Positions 27,427 through 36,802 of a stretch of 64,000 nt of DNA are shown one piece after another. Both the position numbers and the translations under genes were made by a program. Below the pieces are notes generated by a model. The model saw nothing but the letters and a program-made list of their open reading frames with translations. It was not told the origin of the DNA and searched no databases. The first letter of the stretch is position 1; each line of letters starts with the position of its first letter. The stretch comes from Clostridium_I sp963725425 (GTDB lineage: Bacteria > Bacillota > Clostridia > Clostridiales > Clostridiaceae), in contig CAVRYJ010000042.1 in assembly GCA_963725425.1 (NCBI GenBank), positions 62,001-126,000 of the forward strand, read 5' to 3'.

Positions 27427-29158
27427 TTATTTGCAAACACCATTTATTATTTCCATTACGTATTTATTAAATATATCAGACTTTTCATCTGCATCAGTCT
27501 GGCTGTTTCCAATAACAGACATATATACTTTCATCTTTGGCTCTGTTCCAGAAGGTCTTACAACAAACCAAGAACCATCTTCCAAAATAAACTTTAACAC
27601 ATTTGATTTAGGAAGCTCTATTTTAGCTGAAGTATCTTCTAAAATGTTTTTCTCTAAACTTAATTTATAATCAAAGGACTTTGTAATTTTAACTCCGCCA
27701 ACTTCTTTCTTCATGGAGCTTCTTAGGTGTTCCAAAGCTTTTTGAATCTTTTCTTGCCCCTCTTTTACCTTTAAGTTCTAATGAAACTAAGGTTTCCTTA
27801 TAAAAACCATACTTATTGTAAAGATCAGTTAATGCATCAAATAAACCTAATCCATTATTTTTATAATATAAAACCATTTCACAAACTAGCATTGCTCCAA
27901 TTACTGCATCTTTATCTCTTACAAAAGTTCCTGCAAGACAACCATAACTCTCTTCAAATCCAAACAAATACGTATTGGAACCTGTAGTTTCAAATTCTTT
28001 TATTTTTTCTCCTATATATTTAAAGCCTGTTAGCACGTCTATTGTTGTAACTCCATAATCATCATCAATCTTTCTTGCCATTTCTGATGTGACTATTGTC
28101 TTTATTATAGTACCGTTTGCAGGTAGCTTATTAAGTTCCTTTAATGAAGAAACTATATAATGAGTTAAAAGAGTACCTGTTTGGTTGCCTGTCAAAACTT
28201 TATATTCACCTTTACTATCCTTAACAACTACACCAATTCTATCACAATCTGGATCAGTTCCAAATATCACATCAGGCTGTACAGTTCTAGCAAGTTCTAA
28301 AGCCAATTTAAATACCGATGGTTGCTCTGGATTTGGGTAGGCTGCAGTTGGAAAATTTCCGTCTGGTTTTTCCTGCTGCTTAACTACATTTACATTTTCA
28401 TAACCCAATTCCTTTAAAACACGTCTTACTGGAATATTGCCTGATCCATGTATAGGTGTATATATTATTTTTAAATTTTTTGCATTTTTCTTTACTAAAT
28501 TTTCTCTTACCGTTAAGGATTTTACTTTTTCTATATATATTTTATCTATCTCTTCTCCAATAATGTTTAAAAGCTTAGCTTTTTTAGCTTCTTCTAAATC
28601 CATTAACTTTACATCATTAAATCCTTCTAATGAATTAATACATGTCAATATATCCTTAGCTGCTTTATCTGTAACCTGGCCTGCGTCTTCATTATATACT
28701 TTATATCCATTATATTGTTTTGGATTATGAGACGCCGTAATAACTATCCCTGCCTTACTATTTAAATATTTAACTGTAAATGAAAGCACTGGTGTTGGTC
28801 TTAAAGAATCAAATAAATTTACAGAGATTCCGTTAGCACATAATACACATGCAGCTCTATTTGCAAATTCTTTTGACATATTTCTCGAATCATAAGCTAT
28901 ACAAACAGATTTTTCATCGGTATAATTTTTGTTTATATAGTCCGCAAGTCCCTGTGTTGCCTTTCCTATAGTATAAATGTTTATTCTATTACTTCCCGCC
29001 CCCATGATGCCCCTAAGGCCGCCCGTTCCAAATTTCAAATCCATATAAAATCTATCTTCTATTTCCTTCTCATCTTTTATTTCTCTCAGTTCTTTTTTAG
29101 TTGCTTCATCAACATATTGAGAACTTAGCCATTCTTCATAATTTTTTTTGTAATCCAT
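27427..29158 (-). pseudogene. pgcA: Phosphoglucomutase with one-base frameshift
   Basis: The gene spans about 577 codons, the usual length, but one extra A in the run complementary to 27763-27766 splits it. The first part (to the frameshift) has GTGGLRGIMGAGSNRIN, the phosphoserine loop TASHNPKQYNGYK, metal-binding GTDPDCDRIG and sugar-binding FGFEESYG. After the shift the second frame continues ALEHLRSSMKKEVGG to the phosphate-binding VRPSGTEPKMKVY. Removing one A restores KGKEGQEKIQKALEHL in phase. It interconverts glucose-6-phosphate and glucose-1-phosphate for galU and rmlA. Start at ATG 29158 is favoured by GAGGAG. Either a real lesion or a sequencing error; three other genes in the window have the same kind of error. 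Confidence 0.85.
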
Positions 29159-29268
29159 AATAATCACTCCTCAAATATTCAATAGTCCAATTATACTATA
29201 AAACCAAAAATTAGCATACTTTTTTACACAATTTAAAAATGATATATATAGTAATACCATTTGAATTA

Positions 29269-29832
29269 CTACTTACTATTTTTGTGGTTAAATTTTCTCA
29301 TAAAATTTAATATTGAATTTTTTCTTTTATATAATATCAATAGTAACTTCCATCCCTTTGATTTATAAATATTCTCAAGTTCTGATTTAAGATGAATAAC
29401 TTTATCCTGTGAACCAATAATCTCATTCTGCAAATTATGAGTTTGATTATGTAAATCATCAGTCTGATTTTGTAAGTTAGCAGTTATGTTTTGTAAGTTA
29501 TCTATTATATTTTGTTTGCTCTTTAAATTTTCATTTAAACTACTTACTTCATTATCTATTGGAAAATCAACAATCCCCATGGAGTTTAAAATGTTATGTC
29601 CTCTAACTTTAAATTTATCATAGTAAAAATCATGATCTTTACGTAGTAGATGACCTCCACCTATTATAATACTATCATATAATTCTGGATTAAAGTTACC
29701 AGGTATAAGTTCATCAAAATCTACACCTAAATCTTTCATTATTTTTCGTAGACTAAGTCCAATTGCTACATCGCCAGTATTCCCACTAATATTATCATAA
29801 AGTATACATATATTTTTTTTCAATATATTCAC
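29269..29832 (-). CDS. Truncated pyruvyl-transferase-like protein with coiled coil
   Basis: A 187-residue protein. The first 90 residues (ICILYDNISGNTGDVAIGLS and SIIIGGGHLLR) resemble the N-terminus of polysaccharide pyruvyl transferases (PF04230), which are normally 300-400 residues. From about residue 95 the sequence switches to a coiled coil built on repeated NLQNxTxDLxNQT units, then ends in SKGWKLLLILYKRKNSIL, a tail common at the end of clostridial glycosyltransferases. The catalytic C-terminal half of a pyruvyl transferase is absent, so activity is unlikely; an internal deletion joining two genes is plausible. It is the last gene of the polysaccharide locus. Confidence 0.6.
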   Translation of the reverse strand: MNILKKNICILYDNISGNTGDVAIGLSLRKIMKDLGVDFDELIPGNFNPELYDSIIIGGGHLLRKDHDFYYDKFKVRGHNILNSMGIVDFPIDNEVSSLNENLKSKQNIIDNLQNITANLQNQTDDLHNQTHNLQNEIIGSQDKVIHLKSELENIYKSKGWKLLLILYKRKNSILNFMRKFNHKNSK

Positions 29833-30074
29833 TCCTAAAGTTTCATTATATTTTACTCAAATACAGTTTAGAATTATTTTTAGTATAACATTTAAATGTG
29901 GAAGTCTTATGATAATTTAATTAAAGTTTTAACCACTTAAATTAAATTATACATTGAACAAATATTATTTACAATTTTATTGCATTTGATTATTTAATAA
30001 ACTATAATAAATATTGTTTTTAGCCACATTTTGCTTGTACTAAAAATATTTATGAAAGAAGGTGTTATGTAAAG

Positions 30075-31538
30075 GTGTATAAACTTAATCAAAATGAAAC
30101 TCCTCTTTTTAATGCTCTTATGGAGTATGTAAACCGAGAAACAATTCCTTTTCATGTACCAGGACATAAAAAGGGTCAAGGTGCGGATGAGGAGTTCAAA
30201 AATTTCATGGGTGTTAACCCTTTTAAAATTGATGTTACAGTTTTCAAGTTAGTGGACAGCCTTCATCATCCTACAGGTCCAATAAAAAAAGCACAGGAGC
30301 TTGTCTGTGATGCTTATGGTGCAAAAGCTTCATTTTTTTCAATACATGGAACTTCTGGTGCCATAGAAGCTATGATTTTGTCTGTTGTCAGTGATAACGA
30401 CAAGATATTAATACCAAGAAATGTACACAAATCAGTCACTGGTGGTATTATTTTAAGTGGTGCTGTTCCGGTATATATGCAACCCGAACTTGATAAAAAA
30501 ATAGGAATAGCTCATGGTGTAACTCCTGAAACAGTTGAAAATACATTAAAGGAAAACCCAGATGCCAAAGCAGTACTCATAATTAACCCTACATATTATG
30601 GCACCGCAACCGATATTAAAAGAATTGCAGAAATTGTACACAGCTACAATATACCTTTAATAGTTGATGAAGCTCACGGTCCACATCTTGGTTTTAATGA
30701 TAGATTACCGATGTCATCCATTGAGGCAGGTGCAGATATGTGTGCCCAAAGCACTCATAAGATTATAGGAGCACTTACACAATGTTCACTACTTCATGTA
30801 TGTTCAGATAGAATAGACATAAACAAGGTGCAACAGACATTAAATATTTTACAAACCACCTCACCTTCTTATATTTTAATGGCATCTCTTGACTGTGCAA
30901 GAAGGCAAATAGCCCTGCATGGCAAAGAACTTTTAGATTATACAATTGATCTTTGTAATTATGCTAGAGAAGAGATAAATAAAATACCTGGTTTCTATTG
31001 TTTTGGAGATGAAGTACTAAACAACAAAGGCGTAATTTCTTATGACCCCACAAAAATAACAATTACCTGTAGAGATCTTGGAATTACCGGTTATGATTTA
31101 GATATGATGCTTGCAGATGAATACCATATTCAAATGGAGCTTTCTGATTTATATAACGTTTTAATTGTTGGATCCTTTGGAGATAAAAAGGAAAACTTTG
31201 AGTATCTATTTAAAGTTTTAAAGAAAATAAGTGGTAAGTATTATGGAGCAAGTGCTAAAAAGTCTGACTTTATTGACATTCCGCCTATTCCAGAACAAAT
31301 ACTCATTCCCAGAAAAGCCTTTTATGGCGGTAAGTATTCAGTTCCCATTGAAGACAGCGTAGGAATGATTAGTGGAGAATTTCTGATGGCTTATCCCCCT
31401 GGTATTCCAGTCCTTTGCCCAGGAGAAAAAATAAGCTGGGAAATCATTAAATATATTCAAAAACTCAAATCCACAGGACTTTATGTTCAGGGTACCGAAG
31501 ATCCAAAGGTTGAAAATATAAAAGTTGTTAAAATCTGA
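30075..31538 (+). CDS. Orn/Lys/Arg decarboxylase family protein
   Basis: A 487-residue fold-type I PLP enzyme like SpeA/YaaO of Gram-positive bacteria. FHVPGHKKGQGADEEF (residues 17-32), FSIHGTSGAIEAMILS (about residue 86), IVDEAHGPHLGF (about residue 195) and the PLP-lysine motif STHKIIGALTQ (about residue 226) are visible. The C-terminal domain shows IPEQILIPRKAFYGGKY and AYPPGIPVLCPGE. The likely reaction is decarboxylation of arginine, lysine or ornithine to a polyamine; the substrate cannot be told from sequence. It starts at GTG 30075, with AAGAAGG upstream at a rather long spacing. It faces away from the polysaccharide locus and ends at a strong terminator. Confidence 0.88.
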   Translation: MYKLNQNETPLFNALMEYVNRETIPFHVPGHKKGQGADEEFKNFMGVNPFKIDVTVFKLVDSLHHPTGPIKKAQELVCDAYGAKASFFSIHGTSGAIEAMILSVVSDNDKILIPRNVHKSVTGGIILSGAVPVYMQPELDKKIGIAHGVTPETVENTLKENPDAKAVLIINPTYYGTATDIKRIAEIVHSYNIPLIVDEAHGPHLGFNDRLPMSSIEAGADMCAQSTHKIIGALTQCSLLHVCSDRIDINKVQQTLNILQTTSPSYILMASLDCARRQIALHGKELLDYTIDLCNYAREEINKIPGFYCFGDEVLNNKGVISYDPTKITITCRDLGITGYDLDMMLADEYHIQMELSDLYNVLIVGSFGDKKENFEYLFKVLKKISGKYYGASAKKSDFIDIPPIPEQILIPRKAFYGGKYSVPIEDSVGMISGEFLMAYPPGIPVLCPGEKISWEIIKYIQKLKSTGLYVQGTEDPKVENIKVVKI

Positions 31539-31556
31539 TTTGTATGTAGCAAAATA

Positions 31557-31597
31557 TACTAGCATAATGACTTGTTATTGTTTTAAATATGCCTAAG
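31557..31597 (+). repeat. Diverged copy of the short interspersed repeat
   Basis: ATGACTTGTTATTGTTTTAA followed by ATATGCCTAA matches the core of the repeat at 6609 and 41644 with several changes. It lies just past the decarboxylase stop and before its terminator. Confidence 0.4.
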
Positions 31598-31617
31598 ATG
31601 TTTCGCAATTTAAAAAT

Positions 31618-31668
31618 AAAAATGGTGTTTCAAAATGTATAATCATTTTGAAACACCATTTTTATTGC
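31618..31668. terminator. Strong terminator between convergent genes
   Basis: A perfect 20-bp stem (31618-31637 pairing with 31644-31663; arms begin AAAAATGGTGTTTCAAAATG) with a TATAAT loop. It lies between the decarboxylase and the minus-strand Ig-repeat gene and has A- and T-runs on its sides, so it can end both. Confidence 0.92.
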
Positions 31669-31700
31669 ATCTAAAGAATACTTAAATTCATAATTAATTA

Positions 31701-34304
31701 TTAATTATGAAAACCAAAATTGAAGGCATCAGTGTTTGGTGCATCAATCATACTACGAATATGAATAACATTACTTTGGTTATCTGCTACATAAGCAAGT
31801 GTATGATCAAAAGGATTTACCCAGCCCATAAAAATATACGTGTGGGTAGGATAGCCTGTACCATCTGAAACTGTAAAGCATATATTTCCAGGGTACAGAT
31901 CATTTACATTATAATCTTCTGTAAAGCCTAGTGATGTTACAAATGGTACATAATTTTGTGTGTTTGCCATACCAGCTGGGACGTTAATACCGATATCCCT
32001 TAAAACTGAGCTGGAAAAATAGACACAATTATCACTATAATCTCCATCATGAAGGTTTAGTGCTTGCCCCTCTGCCAAATCCAAATTAGATTGTAAATCT
32101 AAAAATGAAACTATTGTAGAAGCTAGATTTGTGTCATTATACACTTTATAAATAACTATGTCCTTAGTTGTTACAACTCCATCATTTCCTATGCTTCTAA
32201 CACTTATATCATGTGCTCCATAAGATAAAGATGAGATATTTATGAGATAATTATATCCACTGTTTACTCCACCTGTGTATCCAGGATAAGTGTTATCTAC
32301 ATCTGTTCTTGGTATTCCTATGGTAGCATCTCCAGTGTATATGTTATCAACATATACTTGTACTTCTTTTACTCCAAATGCATCAAGTGACCAACCAGTT
32401 ACATTAAATAAATAGTTTTCTGCTTTTATAAAAGCATCATCGCTTGGAGTATCTATGTCTAACATGCTAGACAGATTTGATGATGCTGCTGGAAGTATAT
32501 CTATCTGTGTAGTATTCGTCGCTGTTGTACCATCTTCACCAGTACTAACCACCGTTATTGTATGAATTCCCGTTGATAAATTTGAAATGTCTAGTTCTGT
32601 GGTAAATCCACTAATTGATGCATCAGCATATTGTGGATAAATATTAGCTACATCTTGTCTTAATAATCCGATAGTTGCTTGTTGCATATTTCCATTATCA
32701 ACGGATACTTGCACACTTTTTACTCCATTTAAGTCTAGTGACCAACCAGTAACACCTATTTGTGTAGCTGTTACTTGCGAATATTTAGGAGTATCTATGG
32801 TAACTATCCCAGGCGTATTTTGCTCTGATAATTTATTAATATTAACTGTACTAGTGGTTACTGAACCATCATTTCCGGTGCTTACAACCTCAATAGTATG
32901 TATACCAGCAGAAAGTGCTGGAAGTTTTAAGCTTGCGCTGTATCCACTTGTATTTCCTCCAACATACCCTGGAAACATATTATCTACATCTTGTCTTGAT
33001 AGCCCTATAGTTGCGTCTGTTTCATTGCCATTATCTATATATACTTGTACTTTTTTAACTCCATATCCATTAAGTGACCAACCCACAACATTTAATGTGT
33101 TGTTACTTGATATATCTGAATTATTTGATGGTGTATCTATGTCCACCATTGGAGGCATAGCTTGTCCAATAGTTGGTACCTTAGATATATTTACATTATT
33201 AGTTGTTACAACTCCATCATTTCCTGTACTCATCACGGTTATTGTATGTGTACCCATTGATAAAGAGGTTATATCTAAACTAGTACTATATCCACTAGTT
33301 TTTCCACCTGTATATCCTGGATAAACTCCATTAACATCAAGTCTTTGTATACCAATAGTTGCATCTTGAGCTGCTCCATTATCTACAGATACCTGTACTT
33401 CTTTAACTCCAGTAACATTCAATGACCATCCAACCACATTAAGTGTATTGCTACTAGTTGTTGAATTGCTTTGCGGAGTGTCTACAGTAACTATTCCAGG
33501 CATACTTTGCTCTGATACTTTATTAATATTAATTGTACCAGTTGCTACTGAACCATCATTCCCAGTGCTTACAACCTTTATAGTATGTACACCATCAGAA
33601 AGTGCTGGAAGTGTTAAACTTGCGCTATATCCACTTGTATTTGCCCCAACATATCCTTGAAAGGCATTGGCCACATCCTGTCTTGATAGTCCTAGAGTTG
33701 CATCTGCCTCACTGCCATTATCTATATACACTTGTACTTTTTTAACTCCATATCCATTAAGCGACCAGCCAACAACACTTAATGTGTTACCGCTTGATAT
33801 ATATGAGTTGTTTGATGGTGTATCTATATCCACCATTTGTGGCATAGATTTGCCTATAGTTGGTACTTTGGATATATTTACATTATTAGCTGTTACAACT
33901 CCATCATTTCCAGTACTCTTTATAGTTATTGTATGTTTACCTATTGATAAAGAAGTCATATCTAAATTATAACTATAGCCACTATTTTTTCCACCTGTAT
34001 ATCCTGGATGAACTGCATCCACATCTAGTCTTGATATACCGATAGTTGCATTTTGAGATACTGCATTATCTACAGATACTTGTACTTGTTTTACCCCGCT
34101 TTTCTCTAAAGACCACCCTGAAACATTTAGTGTATTATTACTTAGAGCAGAATTGCTTGTGGGTGTATCTATGCACACAATGGCTGGTGAATTACCATTT
34201 GTGCCAGCCATAACAGTTATAGTTGATGTAAATCCAGTCATCAATATAAGAAAAGAACAAAAAAAAGCCATAGCTGTTTTCTTAATTTCGATTATTTTCA
34301 CCAT
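31701..34304 (-). CDS. Secreted CHAP-like protein with six Ig-like repeats
   Basis: About 867 residues: a signal peptide (AMAFFCSFLILMTGFTSTIT, cleavage near VMAG), six repeats of about 112 residues of the type seen at 22999-25179, and a C-terminal domain of about 135 residues. That domain has SDNCVYFSSSVL with a nucleophile-like Cys, GYPTHTYIFMGW with a His, and YVADNQ, matching the Cys-His-Asn layout of CHAP/NlpC-type peptidoglycan amidases or endopeptidases. Repeats 1 and 3, and 2 and 4, are closer to each other than to their neighbours, so a two-repeat block was duplicated. I start it at ATG 34304 after AAAGGAGGTGAAA; an upstream GTG overlaps that RBS. Confidence 0.82.
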   Translation of the reverse strand: MVKIIEIKKTAMAFFCSFLILMTGFTSTITVMAGTNGNSPAIVCIDTPTSNSALSNNTLNVSGWSLEKSGVKQVQVSVDNAVSQNATIGISRLDVDAVHPGYTGGKNSGYSYNLDMTSLSIGKHTITIKSTGNDGVVTANNVNISKVPTIGKSMPQMVDIDTPSNNSYISSGNTLSVVGWSLNGYGVKKVQVYIDNGSEADATLGLSRQDVANAFQGYVGANTSGYSASLTLPALSDGVHTIKVVSTGNDGSVATGTININKVSEQSMPGIVTVDTPQSNSTTSSNTLNVVGWSLNVTGVKEVQVSVDNGAAQDATIGIQRLDVNGVYPGYTGGKTSGYSTSLDITSLSMGTHTITVMSTGNDGVVTTNNVNISKVPTIGQAMPPMVDIDTPSNNSDISSNNTLNVVGWSLNGYGVKKVQVYIDNGNETDATIGLSRQDVDNMFPGYVGGNTSGYSASLKLPALSAGIHTIEVVSTGNDGSVTTSTVNINKLSEQNTPGIVTIDTPKYSQVTATQIGVTGWSLDLNGVKSVQVSVDNGNMQQATIGLLRQDVANIYPQYADASISGFTTELDISNLSTGIHTITVVSTGEDGTTATNTTQIDILPAASSNLSSMLDIDTPSDDAFIKAENYLFNVTGWSLDAFGVKEVQVYVDNIYTGDATIGIPRTDVDNTYPGYTGGVNSGYNYLINISSLSYGAHDISVRSIGNDGVVTTKDIVIYKVYNDTNLASTIVSFLDLQSNLDLAEGQALNLHDGDYSDNCVYFSSSVLRDIGINVPAGMANTQNYVPFVTSLGFTEDYNVNDLYPGNICFTVSDGTGYPTHTYIFMGWVNPFDHTLAYVADNQSNVIHIRSMIDAPNTDAFNFGFHN

Positions 34305-34436
34305 TTTCACCTCCTTTTACCTTTATTATTGTACATAGTACATTATACTCCAATGTTTAGTTGATAATGTACTTATTTGAATATTACAATTAAATTCTTT
34401 CAGATGCCTAATTCAAACTAAAAAAGCTAATCTTTC

Positions 34437-36800
34437 CTATTTTAATTCAACTACTGTAACACCACTTCCGCCTTCTCCATATTCACCAAGCCTATAAGAT
34501 TTAGCATGATTATGCCTTTTCAGCATATCCGTTATTACATTTCTCAGTACCCCTGTTCCCTTGCCGTGTATAATTGTTACGGCTTCAAGTCCACCAAGAT
34601 AGGCATCATCCAGATATTTATCAACTGAATATATTGCCTCCTCTGAATCCATTCCCCTTAAATCTATAGAAGAATCAACTTGCTTTAGATTTAGCTTTAA
34701 TTCCCTCTTTCTCATTTTTTTTGCCTTTGGATCTTCTTTAATAAATTTATTTTTTGTTAAATTACCAATTTTTACATTTATCTTCATTATACCTGCTTGA
34801 ATTTGAACTTCTCCTCTACTATCAGGTTTTGACAGAACTATCCCATTCATATTTAATGATGGAATATAGACTTCCTGACCTTCCGTCACCTTTGTAAGTC
34901 CCTGTCCCTTGTCTTCCTTACTAAATGTATTTTCTTCGGTCTTCTCTATCTTTTCCTTTAGCTTTTTTCTTTCCTTTTCAAGCTCAGCCCTAGCATCTGA
35001 TGAATATCCCAATTTTTCCATTTGCCTTATGTTTTTAAGGATTTCATCTGCATCTTCCTTTGCTTCTGAAAGTATTTTTTTCGCCTCTTTTTTTCCTTCA
35101 CTAATTGCCCTTTCTCGTGATGAATTTAAAGTGCCTAATTTTTGTTCATATTTTTCCTTATATTTCTCTGCTTCAAGTCTAAGCATTTCTGATTTTCTTG
35201 CATCCTCCGCAGCCTTAATTGTTTTGCCTTGAAGATTTTGAATCAAATCCTCAAATTCCAAACTGTCCGTAGCAATTCCGCTTCTTGCTTTGTCAATTAC
35301 GTAGTCAGGAAGACCTAGCCTTTTAGATATTTCAAAGGCATTTGACTTTCCTGGAATTCCAATTAATAGTCTGTAAGTTGGTCTTAGTGTCTCTACATTA
35401 AATTCCACAGATGCATTTTCAACACCTTCTGTTTTTAATGCATATGCTTTAAGCTCACTATAATGAGTAGTAGCAACCACTTTTGTACTTCTCTCTCTTA
35501 ATGTTTCAAGTATAGCCACTGCAAGAGCTGCCCCTTCTGTTGGGTCAGTTCCTGCTCCAAGCTCATCGAATAATACCAAACAATTTGAATCTGCTTTCTC
35601 AATAATTTTAACTATATTATTCATATGAGAAGAAAAAGTTGATAGACTTTGCTCAATACTCTGTTCATCCCCAATATCTGCAAATATCTCATTAAAAAAA
35701 CTTACCGTTGAATTTTCTCTTGCAGGTATAAGAATTCCGCTCATAGCCATAATTTCTAGAATTCCGACTGTTTTAAGTGTTACGGTCTTACCCCCTGTAT
35801 TTGGTCCCGTAACAACTAGAGATGTAAAGTCACGACCTAGATATATGTCCATAGATACTACCTTTAATGGATCAATTAATGGATGCCTACCCTGAACTAT
35901 ATCCACTATTCCATTATCATTAACTGCAGGGCATATTGCTCCAACTTCATTGGCATATTTCGCCTTTGAAAATATAAAATCCATTTCATAAACTATACTT
36001 GTATTACTCTTTACAAATTCTATATTTTCATATATCTTTTGTGAAAGCTCTTGCAATATTTTTTCTATCTCGGCTTTTTCCTTAAGCATTAATTCCTTTA
36101 TTTCATTATTTAAATTTACAAGCCCCATTGGTTCAATAAAAAGTGTAGCCCCAGATGAACTCTGATCATGCACAAGTCCTGGAACCTGTGCTTTATACTC
36201 TGATTTAACTGGAAGTACATATCTCTCCCCTCTAATTGTATAAAGATTTTCCTGCAAATAAGTTGAATAGCCTCTTACCATAGAGCTAACTCTATCCTTC
36301 ACTGAAGCGGTTTTGTCTTTCAGTGTTCTCCTTATATTATAAAGCGTAGTGCTGGCTCTATCTGATATTTCCTCTTCACTTACAATTGCTGCAAAGATTG
36401 CATCCTCAAGTTGTTTTAGTGGAACAATTCCAACACAAATATCCTCCAATACTCTATAACCTTTTTCTCCTTCTCTGCGAGAAATATAATTATTAAAGCC
36501 CCTTGCGCATCTTTGAATATTGGCTATCCTAATAAGTTGCAAAGGCATAAGCGTTGCTCCCTTTTCCGCTCTGGTAATTCCTTCTCTTATATCGTAAGCA
36601 CCCTCAAAAGGAGGTGATCCCTTTTTCATTAAAAGGTCCAGTGCCTCGTTAGTTTCCTGCAAATGCTCTTTTACCTCATAAAGACTATTATAAGGCTTTA
36701 GCCCGTCGATTAAATCTTTAGCTGCACTAGTAGCCGTAAATTTTTTTATTATATCTTTAATCTTATAAAATTCTAATATTCTTAGTGACTTTTCGTTCAA
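34437..36800 (-). CDS. mutS2: MutS2 ATPase/endonuclease
   Basis: A 787-residue protein of usual MutS2 length. Walker A is VTGPNTGGKTVTLKT (about residue 330), Walker B VLFDELGAGTDPTEGAALA (about residue 410) and THYSELKAYA follows. A long coiled coil (about residues 510-640, rich in Glu/Lys) leads to a C-terminal Smr domain with SIDLRGMDSEEAIYSVD and IIHGKGTGVLR (about residue 745). MutS2 acts on branched DNA and collided ribosomes in Firmicutes, not in mismatch repair. The gene lies 2 bp after the U32 gene stop. Confidence 0.95.
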   Translation of the reverse strand: MNEKSLRILEFYKIKDIIKKFTATSAAKDLIDGLKPYNSLYEVKEHLQETNEALDLLMKKGSPPFEGAYDIREGITRAEKGATLMPLQLIRIANIQRCARGFNNYISRREGEKGYRVLEDICVGIVPLKQLEDAIFAAIVSEEEISDRASTTLYNIRRTLKDKTASVKDRVSSMVRGYSTYLQENLYTIRGERYVLPVKSEYKAQVPGLVHDQSSSGATLFIEPMGLVNLNNEIKELMLKEKAEIEKILQELSQKIYENIEFVKSNTSIVYEMDFIFSKAKYANEVGAICPAVNDNGIVDIVQGRHPLIDPLKVVSMDIYLGRDFTSLVVTGPNTGGKTVTLKTVGILEIMAMSGILIPARENSTVSFFNEIFADIGDEQSIEQSLSTFSSHMNNIVKIIEKADSNCLVLFDELGAGTDPTEGAALAVAILETLRERSTKVVATTHYSELKAYALKTEGVENASVEFNVETLRPTYRLLIGIPGKSNAFEISKRLGLPDYVIDKARSGIATDSLEFEDLIQNLQGKTIKAAEDARKSEMLRLEAEKYKEKYEQKLGTLNSSRERAISEGKKEAKKILSEAKEDADEILKNIRQMEKLGYSSDARAELEKERKKLKEKIEKTEENTFSKEDKGQGLTKVTEGQEVYIPSLNMNGIVLSKPDSRGEVQIQAGIMKINVKIGNLTKNKFIKEDPKAKKMRKRELKLNLKQVDSSIDLRGMDSEEAIYSVDKYLDDAYLGGLEAVTIIHGKGTGVLRNVITDMLKRHNHAKSYRLGEYGEGGSGVTVVELK

Positions 36801-36802
36801 AA

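Noticed and set aside
31701..34304. Long plus-strand frames opposite the Ig-repeat genes
   Set aside because: They are antisense shadows created by repetitive coding sequence, with no RBS and repeat-driven composition.
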